Shown piece after piece: positions 44,052 to 55,337 of a DNA stretch of 64,000 bases. Every line of letters begins with the position of its first letter. Positions within the stretch are counted from its first letter, which is position 1. The stretch comes from Corallium rubrum (Eukaryota > Cnidaria > Anthozoa > Scleralcyonacea > Coralliidae): contig OZ036006.1 in the NCBI GenBank assembly GCA_964035015.1, forward strand, positions 7,453,216 to 7,517,215, written 5' to 3'. A program made the translations under genes and the position numbers. The notes beneath the pieces are model-generated. The model made no database searches. It saw nothing but the letters and a program-made list of their open reading frames with translations, and was not told the DNA's origin.

Positions 44052-44149
44052 CATTTTGCTTCAACACAAATTTTGAGTTAAATGGTGTTGCGCACCCTAT
44101 CCTGGTTTACCTAGTATATTTTCCAACCACGGTACCACTTTAGTTCCAA

Positions 44150-44155
44150 TTTATT
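44150..44155 (-). terminator. Poly(A) signal of the transposase gene
   Basis: AATAAA on the minus strand, 30 bases beyond the TAA-type stop that ends at 44185. Confidence 0.6.
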
Positions 44156-44184
44156 TTGTAACAACTGCTGATGGACATTCACCT

Positions 44185-44544
44185 TTACTCGATTTCCACA
44201 TACCAAGGAATAGATTCCCAAATAGTGTCATTGGTATGGCGTTTTGGCAATTGTTCACAATTGTTAAGGATGGGAAGTGCCTCAGCTATGTCATAAACGT
44301 TTGTTTGCTTTTTCATCAATAACTTGGAAGATCGGATATTGGTCAAGCAGTTGATATTATAGCCATATGTATAGCCCGTCATGTTCTGCGTACCACCACA
44401 CATTTGCCTTTGTGCTGAGAAGTAGCTTTCCACATGGTCTTGACTGATCCTTTTGATATTTAGATACAAGTCATCACCATGCTCAGTTCTAAATTCACGT
44501 GTACAGATGAATTTCAACAGCTCGTTTAAGGCGTTGATTGTACA
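44185..44544 (-). CDS. Exon 3 of the P-like transposase
   Basis: 119 codons plus stop, starting CTINALNELLKFI after a TTTGTTTTAG acceptor. It carries the QDHVESYFSAQRQMCGG motif. In P-type transposases the QDxxExxF motif holds the last catalytic acid, so this exon is needed for activity. Confidence 0.85.
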   Translation of the reverse strand, partial: CTINALNELLKFICTREFRTEHGDDLYLNIKRISQDHVESYFSAQRQMCGGTQNMTGYTYGYNINCLTNIRSSKLLMKKQTNVYDIAEALPILNNCEQLPKRHTNDTIWESIPWYVEIE

Positions 44545-47500
44545 CTAAAACAAATACGTACTTTTCAGCAGTTATTCTTTTATGGACTGGCACCCCTACC
44601 TCCTCCGCAGGCGTTTGTGCTAATAAGCCATTTGCACGATGACGGTTTTTTTCTGATGCGTGAATCCAACTACCAAAATGCTATGCGTGAGTGTCCTTGT
44701 GGTAAAAGATAGAAGACACTTGCAAAGTCACACACTGCCATCAAGTGTCATGGTGCAAATGGCCTATTACGGATGGGCGCGATAAATTAGGGAGGGGATT
44801 GTGGGCGGGTGGAAGGAGGCAGCTGGCATCAGAGCTGGCATCCTGTTCGAGTAAGCAAATTATTATAAATGAAACATGCTTTATTGTCGGTACGGAATTA
44901 TATTTTATATTGATTCTTACTTTGAGATCACTTATTGTCTGCCAGGAGATAAAGTGTTTAGCTTGCTCCGACTTCGTATGATACCTTTGTGCCAACCATT
45001 TTTCCCATGTGTTGAAATAATCGAGTACCTCGTTCAACTGTAGTATTCTTTTATCTTCAGGTGTTTTCATTGGTGCTGGGTTGTTAAAAATTTCCCAAAA
45101 TGTTTCACAGATCTGAATATATTTCCGTGTTTCTTTAGTAGCCTCCTTATCGCATTCTTCCATTTCCTTAACAACTTTGTGTGATAGTGTTTGAACAGCG
45201 AGTTTCACACGCATTTTGCTGATACTGTCGATGGTAACGTGTGCTTTTCTAAGATCAGTAACGTAAAGATGCCTTCGGGATTCTCGTTGGTATACTGCAT
45301 AGATATGATTCCATAGTATATAGTTATCTTTAAAAAAGAGGGTCCTTGTGTATCGAGTATGTTCTGATTTGTGACCACTGCTGTATAAGTTATTTCTAAG
45401 TTTCTTTATCAAATGTGGTGGATCAGAGAAAAAGAACATTTCTTTGCCAGAGAACGGATTAAAGCAAGAACATTTGTTACTGTCTCCAGTATTGAATTCT
45501 ATGAAAGATCGATTGGACGACGCTCCATCACAACAGCAAAGAATTACCTCGAAACCGTATGTATGCAGTATGCTAATTCCCAGCCAAAATAACCGATTTA
45601 ACTGTAAAGCAGTAGTGTTTCTGGTAAGGAAAAATGCGCACGGAAAATCAAAATTAAAAAAAGTACTACGAAAGAAGAATTGCAACACATGGCTAGCGAG
45701 ATTATCTCCTGCGTCGCTCTTGTCGGTCACTGTATCAAGTACATTGTTTTGCAATAAATCAGTAAATCCCACTAATTCCCAATTCTTAGTGTCGAATACA
45801 AGACCTTCCTTTATTTTCATTTCATCGAAAAATAATCCTCCTAGTTTCCCGTGCTTTGGAGCGTTCTTCTTATCAAATTGCTCTTTCATTATACGAAGAT
45901 TCTCTGTCTTCCAACCTGTTTGTGGTGAGCAGAAGTTGTTATAATCGGATAATGTCCTTCCGCTTGGTAGTTTTAAGCCGCCCGAATTACGTAGGTCATC
46001 GTAAAGTTTGTGGGACCTAAGGTAAATTCTAAGACACCATCTGATAACGGCTGGGTGCCACCTCATTTGCCTGGATTCCGTAGTTAAAGCTTTTGCCTGA
46101 TCTGACAACAAAATTTCTAAGAATTCGTCGTTCATGTTACCAGTGTGCTCTCTTAAATGATTTTCCACAAGTTTTAATTTTGAATAATATTTTGTGCATC
46201 CCTGCCACTTGCATGTGTAACATCTGTCTATTGGAGCGACGTTTCTAGTATCAAGGCGCTCTATGTGCGTTTTACAATGACGGTACAACTCTTCCACGTC
46301 TTCAAATGCAATTGTTTTCGCGCAATTTTCCCAAAGGCAAACAGGACTCTTTTGTTTATTTCTATTTTCCTGTAGGCTAGTGTACAAATCATTGAACATT
46401 CTTCTTAAATCACTGTTAGAATTTGGTCCTACTTCTACCATATTTTCGACAGACAACTCCAATCTCTTATTCTTAGTTTTAAGAACCTTTAACGTCATTG
46501 ATGACTTCCTTGCAATACTTAGTAGTTCTGGTTTTGACTTGTAATCCAGTCGCGCTTTTTCCGGATGCAGTGTGGTATTTTCAGCTTTTCTCCTTGACAA
46601 CAATGTTCGCAAATAATGATGGCATTTCTTACAGGCCTGACACTGAGTGATTCCTTTCGGCGTAAACAGATGACAATTTGTGGATCTAATTTTATTGTTT
46701 TCAATGGAAACAGCATTCTTTCCATCTTTTGTTTTGTATATATTGTCACCGAGATCTTTAATCAACAAATGGAAATTTTCTGGATCTGCTGATCCGTCGC
46801 ACATGGTGTGGTTATCAATTATCTCGAGCAACTGAACTAATAGTTTTACTGTTCCTAGATTTTTTGGAACGTTTTCAAACAATTCACATTTTGATGTATC
46901 TCTTTCTATGGCATTTAAATACAGTTTCCATTCAAACGTTCTAGGCAATCTTATTTCTTTCTCAGCATACCCTGGCGACGGACCAAAACTAAACAAATGG
47001 ATTTCAGTAGTTTCAAAATTGAACCATGGAATCCAACTGGATGCATGAGACAAATGTTTCCTGATGACGTTATTGAACTGATTAACGAAATTTTCTAACG
47101 ATAAACGCTCAGACTCTATAGTATCTATACAACAAACTCTTTTTAACTGCTCACTTGTGGCAACGACGACATTTTCATGCATTGTGTCTGGACTTTTAAG
47201 AAGGCACTCGAGGTATTTTCCAGAAACGCGAATGAATTCTTCCACATGTGGTTTAAAGTAGCGCCACCTCACTTTTCCGTATTGCTTCCCAATAGTCGAC
47301 TTCAATTCGTTGTTTGCAATCCTTGGAAAAAATCGTCGGATAGAATTCGCATCAAATTGAACACCACATACTTTTGAGATCACTTGAGCAATGGGTTTAT
47401 AAAGCGACATGGAATGATGCTTGGTGAATGTACATGTCTTAAATTGTATTGTCATTAGTGAATACATGAGAAGCTCTTCAGGGCATAATGGGGAGTCACA

Positions 47501-50500
47501 CACAAAATAAATCTCTAGATGTTGTGTTGAACTTGTTGTTTCGCTGACGCACTCTTCGTCTCGGGAATCTACAGACAGCCCACCAATTTTCATTTCATTT
47601 GATTGCTCAGCCACAGACACAGGACATTGAGTTGTGATAGATTGGCTGCAAGATATATTACGGTCCGCTGGTGCTATGCAAGACAGTTTCGGAGGGCATG
47701 CAAACAGGATTTTATCATCAGTGTCAGTGTCCTCTATAAGAAATGGAACAAAAAAAGCCATGATCTAATTTTTTATTCAATTAACTTCAAGAGCGCGAGA
47801 CGATGTTACGACATGACGCTCTTCGAGTATTAAATGTCCACAATGGTAGTTCTGTGCAAATATCCGCCATACTTGAGAATACTGCTGGCAGTGCACTGAT
47901 CTCGTGTTATAGCCAGATCACGTGACTTTTTTTTTTGACATGTGACCATATTTGTCAGCCAATGAAAATAAATCGTGCAAACGATCAACAACAACAAAAA
48001 ATTCGTGCAAGCAAAGTGCACCGTGTGATTTATCATACGATAAAAAGGAAAAGCTCACTGATTAAACAGTCGTCAACTGATACTATTTAGAAACTTCAGG
48101 TAGTTTCAAACACTGCAAACTATCTGTTATTCATTGTTATATAAAATTTCCTTATTTCATTTATCCCCGAGCCGGGCGTAGGGCCGAAGGCCCGGAGCCC
48201 GGTGAGGGTGCTAATCTCGACATGCGTGGAGTCCATTTTACACGCGTGGAGAAAAAGCGAGGGAGACGTAATTTCGGAAATAGTTTATATATATATATGT
48301 TCGGGACGGTGTCACGCGGTAAGAATTGTTGGACACTGGTGACTAGCGATGCAGAAAACTAAATCTGTCAGTATTATATTTGCTTTCGTTTATTACGAAA
48401 TGGAGCCTGCTCAGCTACTTAAATTAAAAGCGAACAACGAAGAAAAGAATACAAACAGCCGGTTTAATATATCTCGAAGCGAAACCAGAGGACCTGAAGA
48501 AACCAAACGCCGTATGGTAAACAAAACCTCGAACTGAATTGCAGTGTTTGTGGTCACTCAGTGGTCTCAAAATCATTCAACGGTAGGGGGATTTGTGTTT
48601 TGTCCTTATGTCCTAAAACAATATACCTGTTCAAAAAAAATATTCCTGCAGAGCTTGCACACTGAAAAAAAATCCTGCAGGGAATTTGAGCTGAAAAAAA
48701 AATTCATGCACACATATTTTTCACACCTCCCTCCCTTGATTTCTAATGGTCCACCCCTCAACGCTAGCAAATTCCATGATCACGTGATCAAGTGAGTGAT
48801 CAATATATACTAAAACGGCCGACAGGCTGGCAAGAAGCCGACAACTTCGAGAAGTGTCATGTGTCTTTTCGCCGGACTATATAATAACGTGTGATGTGAT
48901 GGACGAGTTTAAAAGAACATCAAAGATCGTTCATGTTGAACTCACAAAATGTGGCATCGAATTGAATTGACCTTCGAAGAACGTGACAAGCTGAATCCGA
49001 ATGCATGGTTGTAAGAACTTGTTTTCTAGCAAGCTGAGATGCAATCAAAAACATTTAATTTCAGAAAACAGCTTTGCTTTCTACGCATCAAAGAATGTAT
49101 ATCTATGTACTGGCTGGTCCTTGCCGAAAAAAACGGACAAAACTTTGTTGACAACAGGTTAGTAAACATTTGCCAGTTTGCTTAATGATTAAAGACTTGA
49201 GGCTTTCCCATGTTCTTTTGAAATTAGGACAAAACGTTACAAAAGTGCAATGTCCTGTGGGTCATCTCCTTGTCTTTATATTTTTAAGAACAGTTTCACA
49301 CCTGGTTCAAAAAAGACAAGCAATAATATAAGTTTTCCGCGGTTCGTTTACATGGCAAAACATGTCCACAACGACCTGCATGTCGTTTTCCACAAATGAC
49401 TCGTCAAAAAAGAAGCCGAATAATCATGTTTAAACAAAAAAGCCGGTTTTCTGATAGTCTCTTTTTTATCAATTATGACTTGGTCTTTCATTATCCACGT
49501 TTTTAGAGGCAGTTTCACACTTGGTTAAAAAAAGACAAGCAATAATATAATATTCCCGCGGTTCGTTACATGACTAAACATGTCAATTGCAGTAGAACGA
49601 CTTGTTATTTTTCACAAATAACTCGTCAAAAAAGAAGCCGAATCATTATGTTTAAACAAAAAAGCCGGTTTTCTGATAGTCTCTTTTTGATCCATTATGA
49701 CTCGGTCTTTCATTATCCAAGTTTTTAGCGGCAGTTTCACACTTGGTTCAAAAAAGACAAGCAATAATATAATATTTCCGCGGTTCGTTACATGACTGAG
49801 CATGTCAATTGCTGTGGAACGACTTGTTATTTTTCACAAATGACTCGTCAAAAAAGAAGCCGAATAATCTTGTTTAAACAAAAAAGCCGGTTTTCTGATA
49901 GGCTCTTTTTGATCAATTATGACTTGATCTTTCATTATCCAAGTTTTTAGCGGCAGTTTCACACTTGGTTCAAAAAAGACAAGCAATAATATAATATTTC
50001 CGCGGTTCGTTACATGACTGAGCATGTCAATTGCTGTGGAACGACTTGTTATTTTTCACAAATGACTCGTCAAAAAAGAAGCCGAATAATCTTGTTTAAA
50101 CAAAAAAGCCGGTTTTCTGATAGGCTCTTTTTGATCAATTATGACTTGATCTTTCATTATCCAAGTTTTTAGCGGCAGTTTCACACTTGGTTAAAAAAAG
50201 ACAAGCAATAATATAATATTTCCGCGGTTCGTTACATGACTAAACATGTCAATTGCAGTGCAACGACTTGTTATTTTTCACAAATGACTCGTCAAAAAAA
50301 GAAGCCGAATAATTATGTTTAAACAAAAAAGCCGGTTTTCTGATAGTCTCTTTTTGATCAATTATGACTTAGTCTTTCATTATCCAAGTTTTTAGGGCAG
50401 TTTCACACCTGGTTCAAAAAAGACAAGCAATAATATAATATTTCCGCGGTTCGTTTACATGGTAAAACATGCATGTCCACAACGACTTGTTGTTTTCCCC

Positions 50501-51497
50501 AAATGACTCGACGTCTAAAGAGAAGCCGAATAATTATGTTTAAACAAAAAAGCCGGTATTCTGATGGTCTCTTTTTGATCAATTATGACTTAGTCTTTCA
50601 TTATCCAAGTTTTTAGGGGCAGTTTCACACCTGGTTCAAAAAAGACAAGCAATAATATAATATTTCTGCGGTTCGTTTAAAACATGCATGTCCACAACGA
50701 CTTGTTGTTTTCCCCAAATGACTCGACGTCTAAAGAGAAGCCGAATAATTATGTTTAAACAAAAAAGCCGGTATTCTGATGGTCTCTTTTTGATCAATTA
50801 TGACTTGGTCTTTTATTATCCAAGTTTTTAGGGGCAGCTTCACACTTGGTTAAAAAAATACAAGCAAAAATATAATTTTTCCGCGGTTGGGCATGCAAGG
50901 ACTTGCGAAAATGTAACTTTTCTAGTTCCTTTTCTGTTGGGCAAATGCCTTTGAAAGTTTGAAAAAGAAGCAGAATTTGTTATAGTTTTCACTTTTTATG
51001 TATTATCGATATACTTATTTTCGATTCTCAACTTTTTAAGAATAATTTTATAGTGTGGCAATAACAATATTCTTGATATATATTTCCAAGATTTTCTGTT
51101 TTCTCGCGCCTAAATGCCAGTGTCGGTAATAATAAAAACTGTTAGTAAACCTAGCAAAGCAAAAAAAATCCGGTAAAAGCCAGTCTTCCTGTGTTAAACG
51201 TTGTAAAACTTATGAATTCTGGAAAATTTTTATGCTATCAAATTTACATTTGACTATAGTTTAAAGTAAGTTGTCTGGTGAGACATAAAAAAAAAAGAGA
51301 AATGAGAAATTGAAGGATCGAAGAACTCGTTCATTTTTCAAAAGGTAGAGAGATTTCGTTTTATTTTGACGACGTAAAATTGCACAGCAACATCTTTTCT
51401 GTAAAAATTACACTTAGCACAGACACGATTAAATTTATATCTTACCTTTAAAATTTCCCTGATATTCCGTGTCTTCGAGCAATCTTTTCGCTGCCAT
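44185..51497 (-). CDS. P-element/THAP9-like transposase, three exons
   Basis: Exons 51497-51446, 47733-44921 and 44544-44185; junctions AAAG|GTAAGA ... TTCTTATAG|AG and AAA|GTAAGA ... GTTTTAG|TG, phases 1 and 0, about 1074 residues. The ATG at 47761 is not the start: it lies in the pyrimidine tract of the intron 1 acceptor. Two C2H2 fingers lie at about 483-547, preceded by a Cys/His cluster (CQACKKCHH). Then come the P-type RNase H landmarks: MRWHPAVIRWCLR and LKLPSGRTLSDY, GGLFFDEM with Asp about 654, CCCDGASSNR with Asp about 753, SDPPHLIKKLRN, KMRVKLAVQTLS, and in exon 3 SQDHVESYF with Glu about 994. These match the D-D-E set of P/THAP9 transposases. No THAP domain is visible; the C2H2 fingers may do DNA binding. 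There are no frame breaks, so it may be active or domesticated. Confidence 0.87.
44921..47733 (-). CDS. Exon 2 of the P-like transposase (main exon)
   Basis: 938 codons with the single base from exon 1. It contains the zinc fingers and the first two catalytic Asp residues. After 44921 the frame runs into intron 2 for about 60 codons and shows no family match there. Confidence 0.87.
47762..49235. other. Part of transposase intron 1 without recognised repeats
   Basis: A plus-strand frame at 48349-48537 (containing MEPAQLLKLKANNEE) ends near an ATG|GTAAAC donor-like site and could be a first exon of another gene, but nothing downstream supports it. CCCGAGCCGGGC at 48165 and GCCCGGAGCCCGG at 48189 form a GC-rich patch. 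Confidence 0.4.
49240..50890. repeat. Tandem array, about 221-bp unit, 7-8 copies
   Basis: Each unit contains CAAGCAATAATATAATATTT, CCGCGGTTCGTTACATGAC, GACTCGTCAAAAAAGAAGCC and CATTATCCAAGTTTTTAG. The middle copies are the most alike; the edge copies carry indels. The array lies wholly inside intron 1 of the transposase gene. Small frames in it repeat at the array period and are not genes. Confidence 0.92.
51446..51497 (-). CDS. Exon 1 of the P-like transposase
   Basis: 17 codons plus one base: MAAKRLLEDTEYQGNFK, then G|GTAAGATAT. The leftover G joins AG at 47733 to make Glu, giving K-E-DTDTDD across the junction. The TATA box is about 110 bases upstream. Confidence 0.75.
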
Positions 51498-51584
51498 GAT
51501 TTCGCTTTTCTTCTTGCTTTTCTCGCTAAACGCGCGCTCGCACCAGTCTACAGCTGCATCACACATGGATCAGTGCAATTTCCG

Positions 51585-51640
51585 CGCGTTTCCCCGCCCG
51601 TGTTTTATAGCGCCCTGGTTTAGGCCAATCAGAAGCCTCC
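51585..51640 (-). promoter_or_regulatory. Putative promoter of the transposase gene
   Basis: On the minus strand, TATAAAA (51609-51603) is preceded by ATTGG (an inverted CCAAT box, 51629-51625) and followed by a GC-box-like GGGCGGGG (about 51596-51589). The CCAAT box lies inside the 440-bp repeat; the TATA box lies just outside it. The start codon follows at 51497. Confidence 0.6.
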
Positions 51641-52055
51641 TTAGTATAAACATCAGCTAAATTCAAAACAGGAAGTTGTTCAATGTCTTTTATCCGTTTG
51701 CACTAGAGCAAAAGTATCCGGATTCACATTGTTTTTCATCCTCATAGGAATAAAAGAATAGGTACACAATGCGTACATGCGGATACTGGTATTTATTTGG
51801 CTTGAGAGTTTAAGATAACTTATTGTGGATTGTAAATTCAATTTCATGCAAACATACCAAAACATACTGAAAATACTAGAGAATCTTATGACAAGCCCCA
51901 ACCCTAATCTTAACTCTAATCTTAAAATGACAATCTTAGGTGGTAAACAATCAATGCTAATCGCATTGTTAAAAGAATGTGATGATACATCGCTTTCCTT
52001 CTAGTCTTTACTCTGGTATTAGGGGCGTCAGAAGCGGGGGGGAGGGGGTTGGGGC
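51616..52055. repeat. 440-bp direct repeat, copy 2
   Basis: Identical to 41166-41605. It starts 7 bases upstream of the transposase TATAAAA and ends in the same G-rich run. Here it is followed by homopolymer tracts, whereas copy 1 runs into coding sequence. Confidence 0.9.
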
Positions 52056-52120
52056 TGGGGCCCCCTTTTTTTTTGGGGGGGGGGGGGAATATGTTTGCCC
52101 CCCTCCCCCCCCCCCCGACT
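52051..52120. repeat. Poly-G/T/C homopolymer cluster
   Basis: GGGGCTGGGGCCCCC, a T9 run, a G14-like run and a C11-like run lie within 70 bases. Sequence accuracy is doubtful here. A nearby block (52230-52360, with AAATGGCATTTCAGAAACTC) resembles the inside of the 14128-14480 hAT-like MITE, so a degraded relative is likely. Confidence 0.7.
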
Positions 52121-52724
52121 TTTTAACAAGGTCAGTAATAAAGTTATGATTGACAAAATCACTAACCCTAGCTAACCCACGACTTTGAATAAAGATATAA
52201 TAAAGAAATTTGAATGCAGATATTCAATGTCCGGAAAAGTGTTGTCTTTTGAGTGTTTTATGACGTTTTTGGACCTCTAGAATGCTGTAAATCCTTGTCC
52301 TAAAGTGCAGGAAATGGCATTTCAGAAACTCTAGATTTCAAATTTTGCCCCCCTGGGTAACACATGAATTGATTTGTCTCAACAATGATCAACGCGCTTT
52401 TTGAATAAGTATTTTATACACCTACATGTAACTCAAGCAGTACTAAGCACAGTTGATTTCTGCGTATATACAGACTATATAAGACATCTTGGCCAAGGGC
52501 CTAACATAGTAACATGTCAACAGTACACTTGAAACATTAGTTTCGGCAGTATATCAAACCTAGCCTGCGTCACAGACGCTCGCGGGCGGAAAGGCGCGGT
52601 TTTCCAAAGTTAAACACAACACAGGCTATGACGTAGGCTAATCAAACCTTGCTATATTTCGATTGTTGTTTCAACACTGCCTACGCAGCACGCTACTTTT
52701 ATTTCACTAATCGAAATCTGAATC

Positions 52725-53050
52725 GAAATATAGTAAGGTTTGATATATATGGCGGGTGATGTGTGTCAAAATAAAATAACACATTTAGCAACGATCATGT
52801 AACATTTGGTAATCGGTTCTAACTATTTCATGGCAACAAGTCAACAACAAGACGTTTGTTGGCAATAACAAAACATTCAATGACAAAAATATTGTTTGGC
52901 AGCAATAAAACACTAATTGCGCTATCAGAACACACAACAATTTGGCAACAACATGTCGTTATTCGGCAACAACATATCGTTATTCGGCAACAACATATCC
53001 TTATTTGGCAAAGAACATTTCATTTGGCAACAATCCCGTGATGCAAATAG
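52725..53050. repeat. Repeat with TTGGCAACAAC phrases (inverted copy at 57992-58265)
   Basis: CATGGCAACAAGTCAACAAC, CAATAACAAAACATTCAATG and ATATGGCGGGTGATGTGTGT are found as complements at 58265-57992. Within it, TTCGGCAACAACATATCGTT is tandemly repeated three to four times with a 21-bp period. Confidence 0.7.
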
Positions 53051-53059
53051 GGCGTCGAT

Positions 53060-53510
53060 GTGTCTTCCTGTTTTCAAATTGATAGCGCGTGATTGCGCGA
53101 GATTCATAAACATGGCAGAAAATGAGATTCTTCGCGTACGGCGACAGCTGAAATGCAGTCGTCTGTGGTCCAGGCTAGATATATTATTGTAGAACTACTG
53201 GATGGTGTAGGTAAAAAAATAAATAAATAAATCGGTCTGCTTGAAATGCAACAAGTCGCGCAGACTTATACACTAGCCATTATTGTGCTGTTATTAGTAC
53301 TACATAATTTATCAGTTAAGAGTATTAACATTGATGGTGGTCAGAGAACTGGAACTTCAACTAACTGACTAAGCCGGCAACTTCAACTAACTGACTAAGC
53401 CGGCAACGAACATTGCATAAGTTGATATGGTATACAGGACTTATTTACCCATATGGGTAATTATTATTGCCAGACATTTGCTCTATTTCAGAAATTACTA
53501 ATCTAGTGAG
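53060..53510. other. No gene seen
   Basis: A tandem duplication GGAACTTCAACTAACTGACT / GGCAACTTCAACTAACTGAC occurs at 53350-53403. An AAATAAATAAAT run sits at 53216-53232. No exon. Confidence 0.45.
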
Positions 53511-53755
53511 GTGAGATTTAGCAAGTTGTGCAATGCTTGTTTCCGGTTTGGGGTTGCCTATCCACTTCCCTTTCCACTATCTATGGTTTCTATACTCTAA
53601 GGGCCCACAGTAATTGGTGTTAAACAGTTGTGGTGTCCCCGCCTTTCTCGTTTGTTATTTTATAATTGCATATTTAGGAGTTTAAAATTTAGCATCTTTA
53701 TATTGTTGTATTGTAATAGGCGAAGCATAATAAATAAATAAATAAATAAATAATG
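53511..53755 (+). repeat. Possible retroelement 3' end with (AAAT)n tail
   Basis: TTTTATAATTGC..., TATTGTTGTATTGTAATAGG and AAGCATAATAAATAAATAAA look like a LINE/SINE 3' end with a tetranucleotide tail (53728-53752). The first part (TTCCGGTTTGGGG...CACTATCTATGG) resembles the palindromic repeat at 63345-63665. The family is not identified. Confidence 0.4.
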
Positions 53756-55337
53756 TCACAACCAGCAATGCCACTGTAACCACTAGAGCAACATATATCG
53801 TGCCAGCCAAATGCATCGTCCCAGACTGCTAACTTTGCTAGGGCGCACGGAAGACGTTTTTTCCACAAAATAGTGCGCACATACAGAAGCGAAATATATG
53901 CGCACTTTGACACGTATGGAACTACCACTACTCACGTTTAATACGCGACCGAAAACTAATTGAAAAACAATTAAATTTTGCTGGTGACAACTTAATACAG
54001 GCTTGCCACTTGCGTAGACAAGCTTAGACTACTTTCTTCACTAGCCACTTTCCCGCTTGTGTAAGTTGTCAATTGTCATGTGATTGTCAGTTCTGTACTT
54101 CTGTGTTGTGCACATTTCGTTTGGCAAGTTAAGACAACAGCATGTGCCCATAAATTGGCCTTCTTGCCATGAATTGTGCACTTAAAAAACGTCATGTGCG
54201 CACACAATAAAACAAAAGGTCCGCTATGCGTACATATATCTGCGCAAACCCACCACTGTGAGAATCATGTCAAGATCTTGTGTGATCTTGGAGATCTTAA
54301 GAAAAATCTTAAGATTTTTATACGTAGATCTTATAAGATTTTAGCGAGATCTTATAAGATAATTAAAGAGAAAGTACACGTTCTCTGACCTTAATAATTT
54401 TTTATCATGACTCATCATGACTCACAAAAACTGTGGTAGATCACACTCACAAGTTTACTATAAGTCACGTTAAAAATACTTAACCAGTTTATCAGCAATA
54501 TCCCCTGTCTCCGAAATGTTTTTGTGCAAAACTTTGTCGAAAATATAGAATTTAACGGCTAACTGCTGGAAGATATGTCCCAATGGCCAATAATACGGCT
54601 ACCGCGGGTCTAAATACCCCTGAATCGTCTGTAGGTTTGTGCCATGTGTGTAGGTACGGAGAAAAGGCTATTTGAACTGACATGAGCGCAAATATCAAAT
54701 TGCATTATTTACGCTATTTACTTGGCCTACGGTCAAACGCGGTCATATTTCAAGTAAATCAATCGTCTGTAGGTTTGTGCCATTTGGGAAACTTGCACGG
54801 TTAGATAGAGCGTTAAATTCTGTACAACATATGTGAATTAAAACAAATCGTATTAGAATAGCAACGGAGAAAAATATATTTGAATTGAGATGAGCGCAAA
54901 TATCAAATTGCATTATTACACTATTTACTTGGCGTACGGTCGAACGCGGTCATACTTAAAGTAAATCAATCGTCTGTAGGTTTGTGCCATTTGGGAAACT
55001 TGTACGGTTAGATAGAGCGTTAAATTCTGTACAACATATGTGAATTAGAGAACATGGTATAGAATAACAACGGAGAAAAGGCTATTTGAACTGACATGAG
55101 CGCAAATATCAAATTGCATTATTACGCTATTTACTTGGCGAGTTGGCGTACGGTCAAACGCGGTCATACTTAAAGTAAATCAATCGTCTGCAGGTTTGTG
55201 CCATTTGGGAAACTTGCACGGTTAGATAGAGCGTTAAATTCTGTACAACATATGTGAATTAAAACAAATCGTATTAGAATAGCAACGGAGAAAAATATAT
55301 TTGAATTGAGATGAGCGCAAATATCAAATTGCATTAT

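Larger units (their letters stand above)
43266..44184. other. Intergenic region between convergent genes
   Basis: Contains a palindrome (43922-44051), an AATAAA on the minus strand at 44155-44150 that lies 30 bases after the transposase stop, and otherwise AT-rich sequence. No further exon is supported. Confidence 0.55.

Noticed and set aside
45444..45944. 166-residue plus-strand frame
   Set aside because: It is an antisense shadow of the transposase main exon.
47734..47761. ATG at 47761 as the transposase start
   Set aside because: The bases between it and 47733 form a pyrimidine tract and AG acceptor. A 17-codon exon at 51497-51446 has the matching phase and a TATA box.
48349..48537. First exon of a separate gene within transposase intron 1
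   Set aside because: A start codon and a donor-like site exist, but no following exon or domain could be found. It is mentioned only as a possibility in the intron entry.
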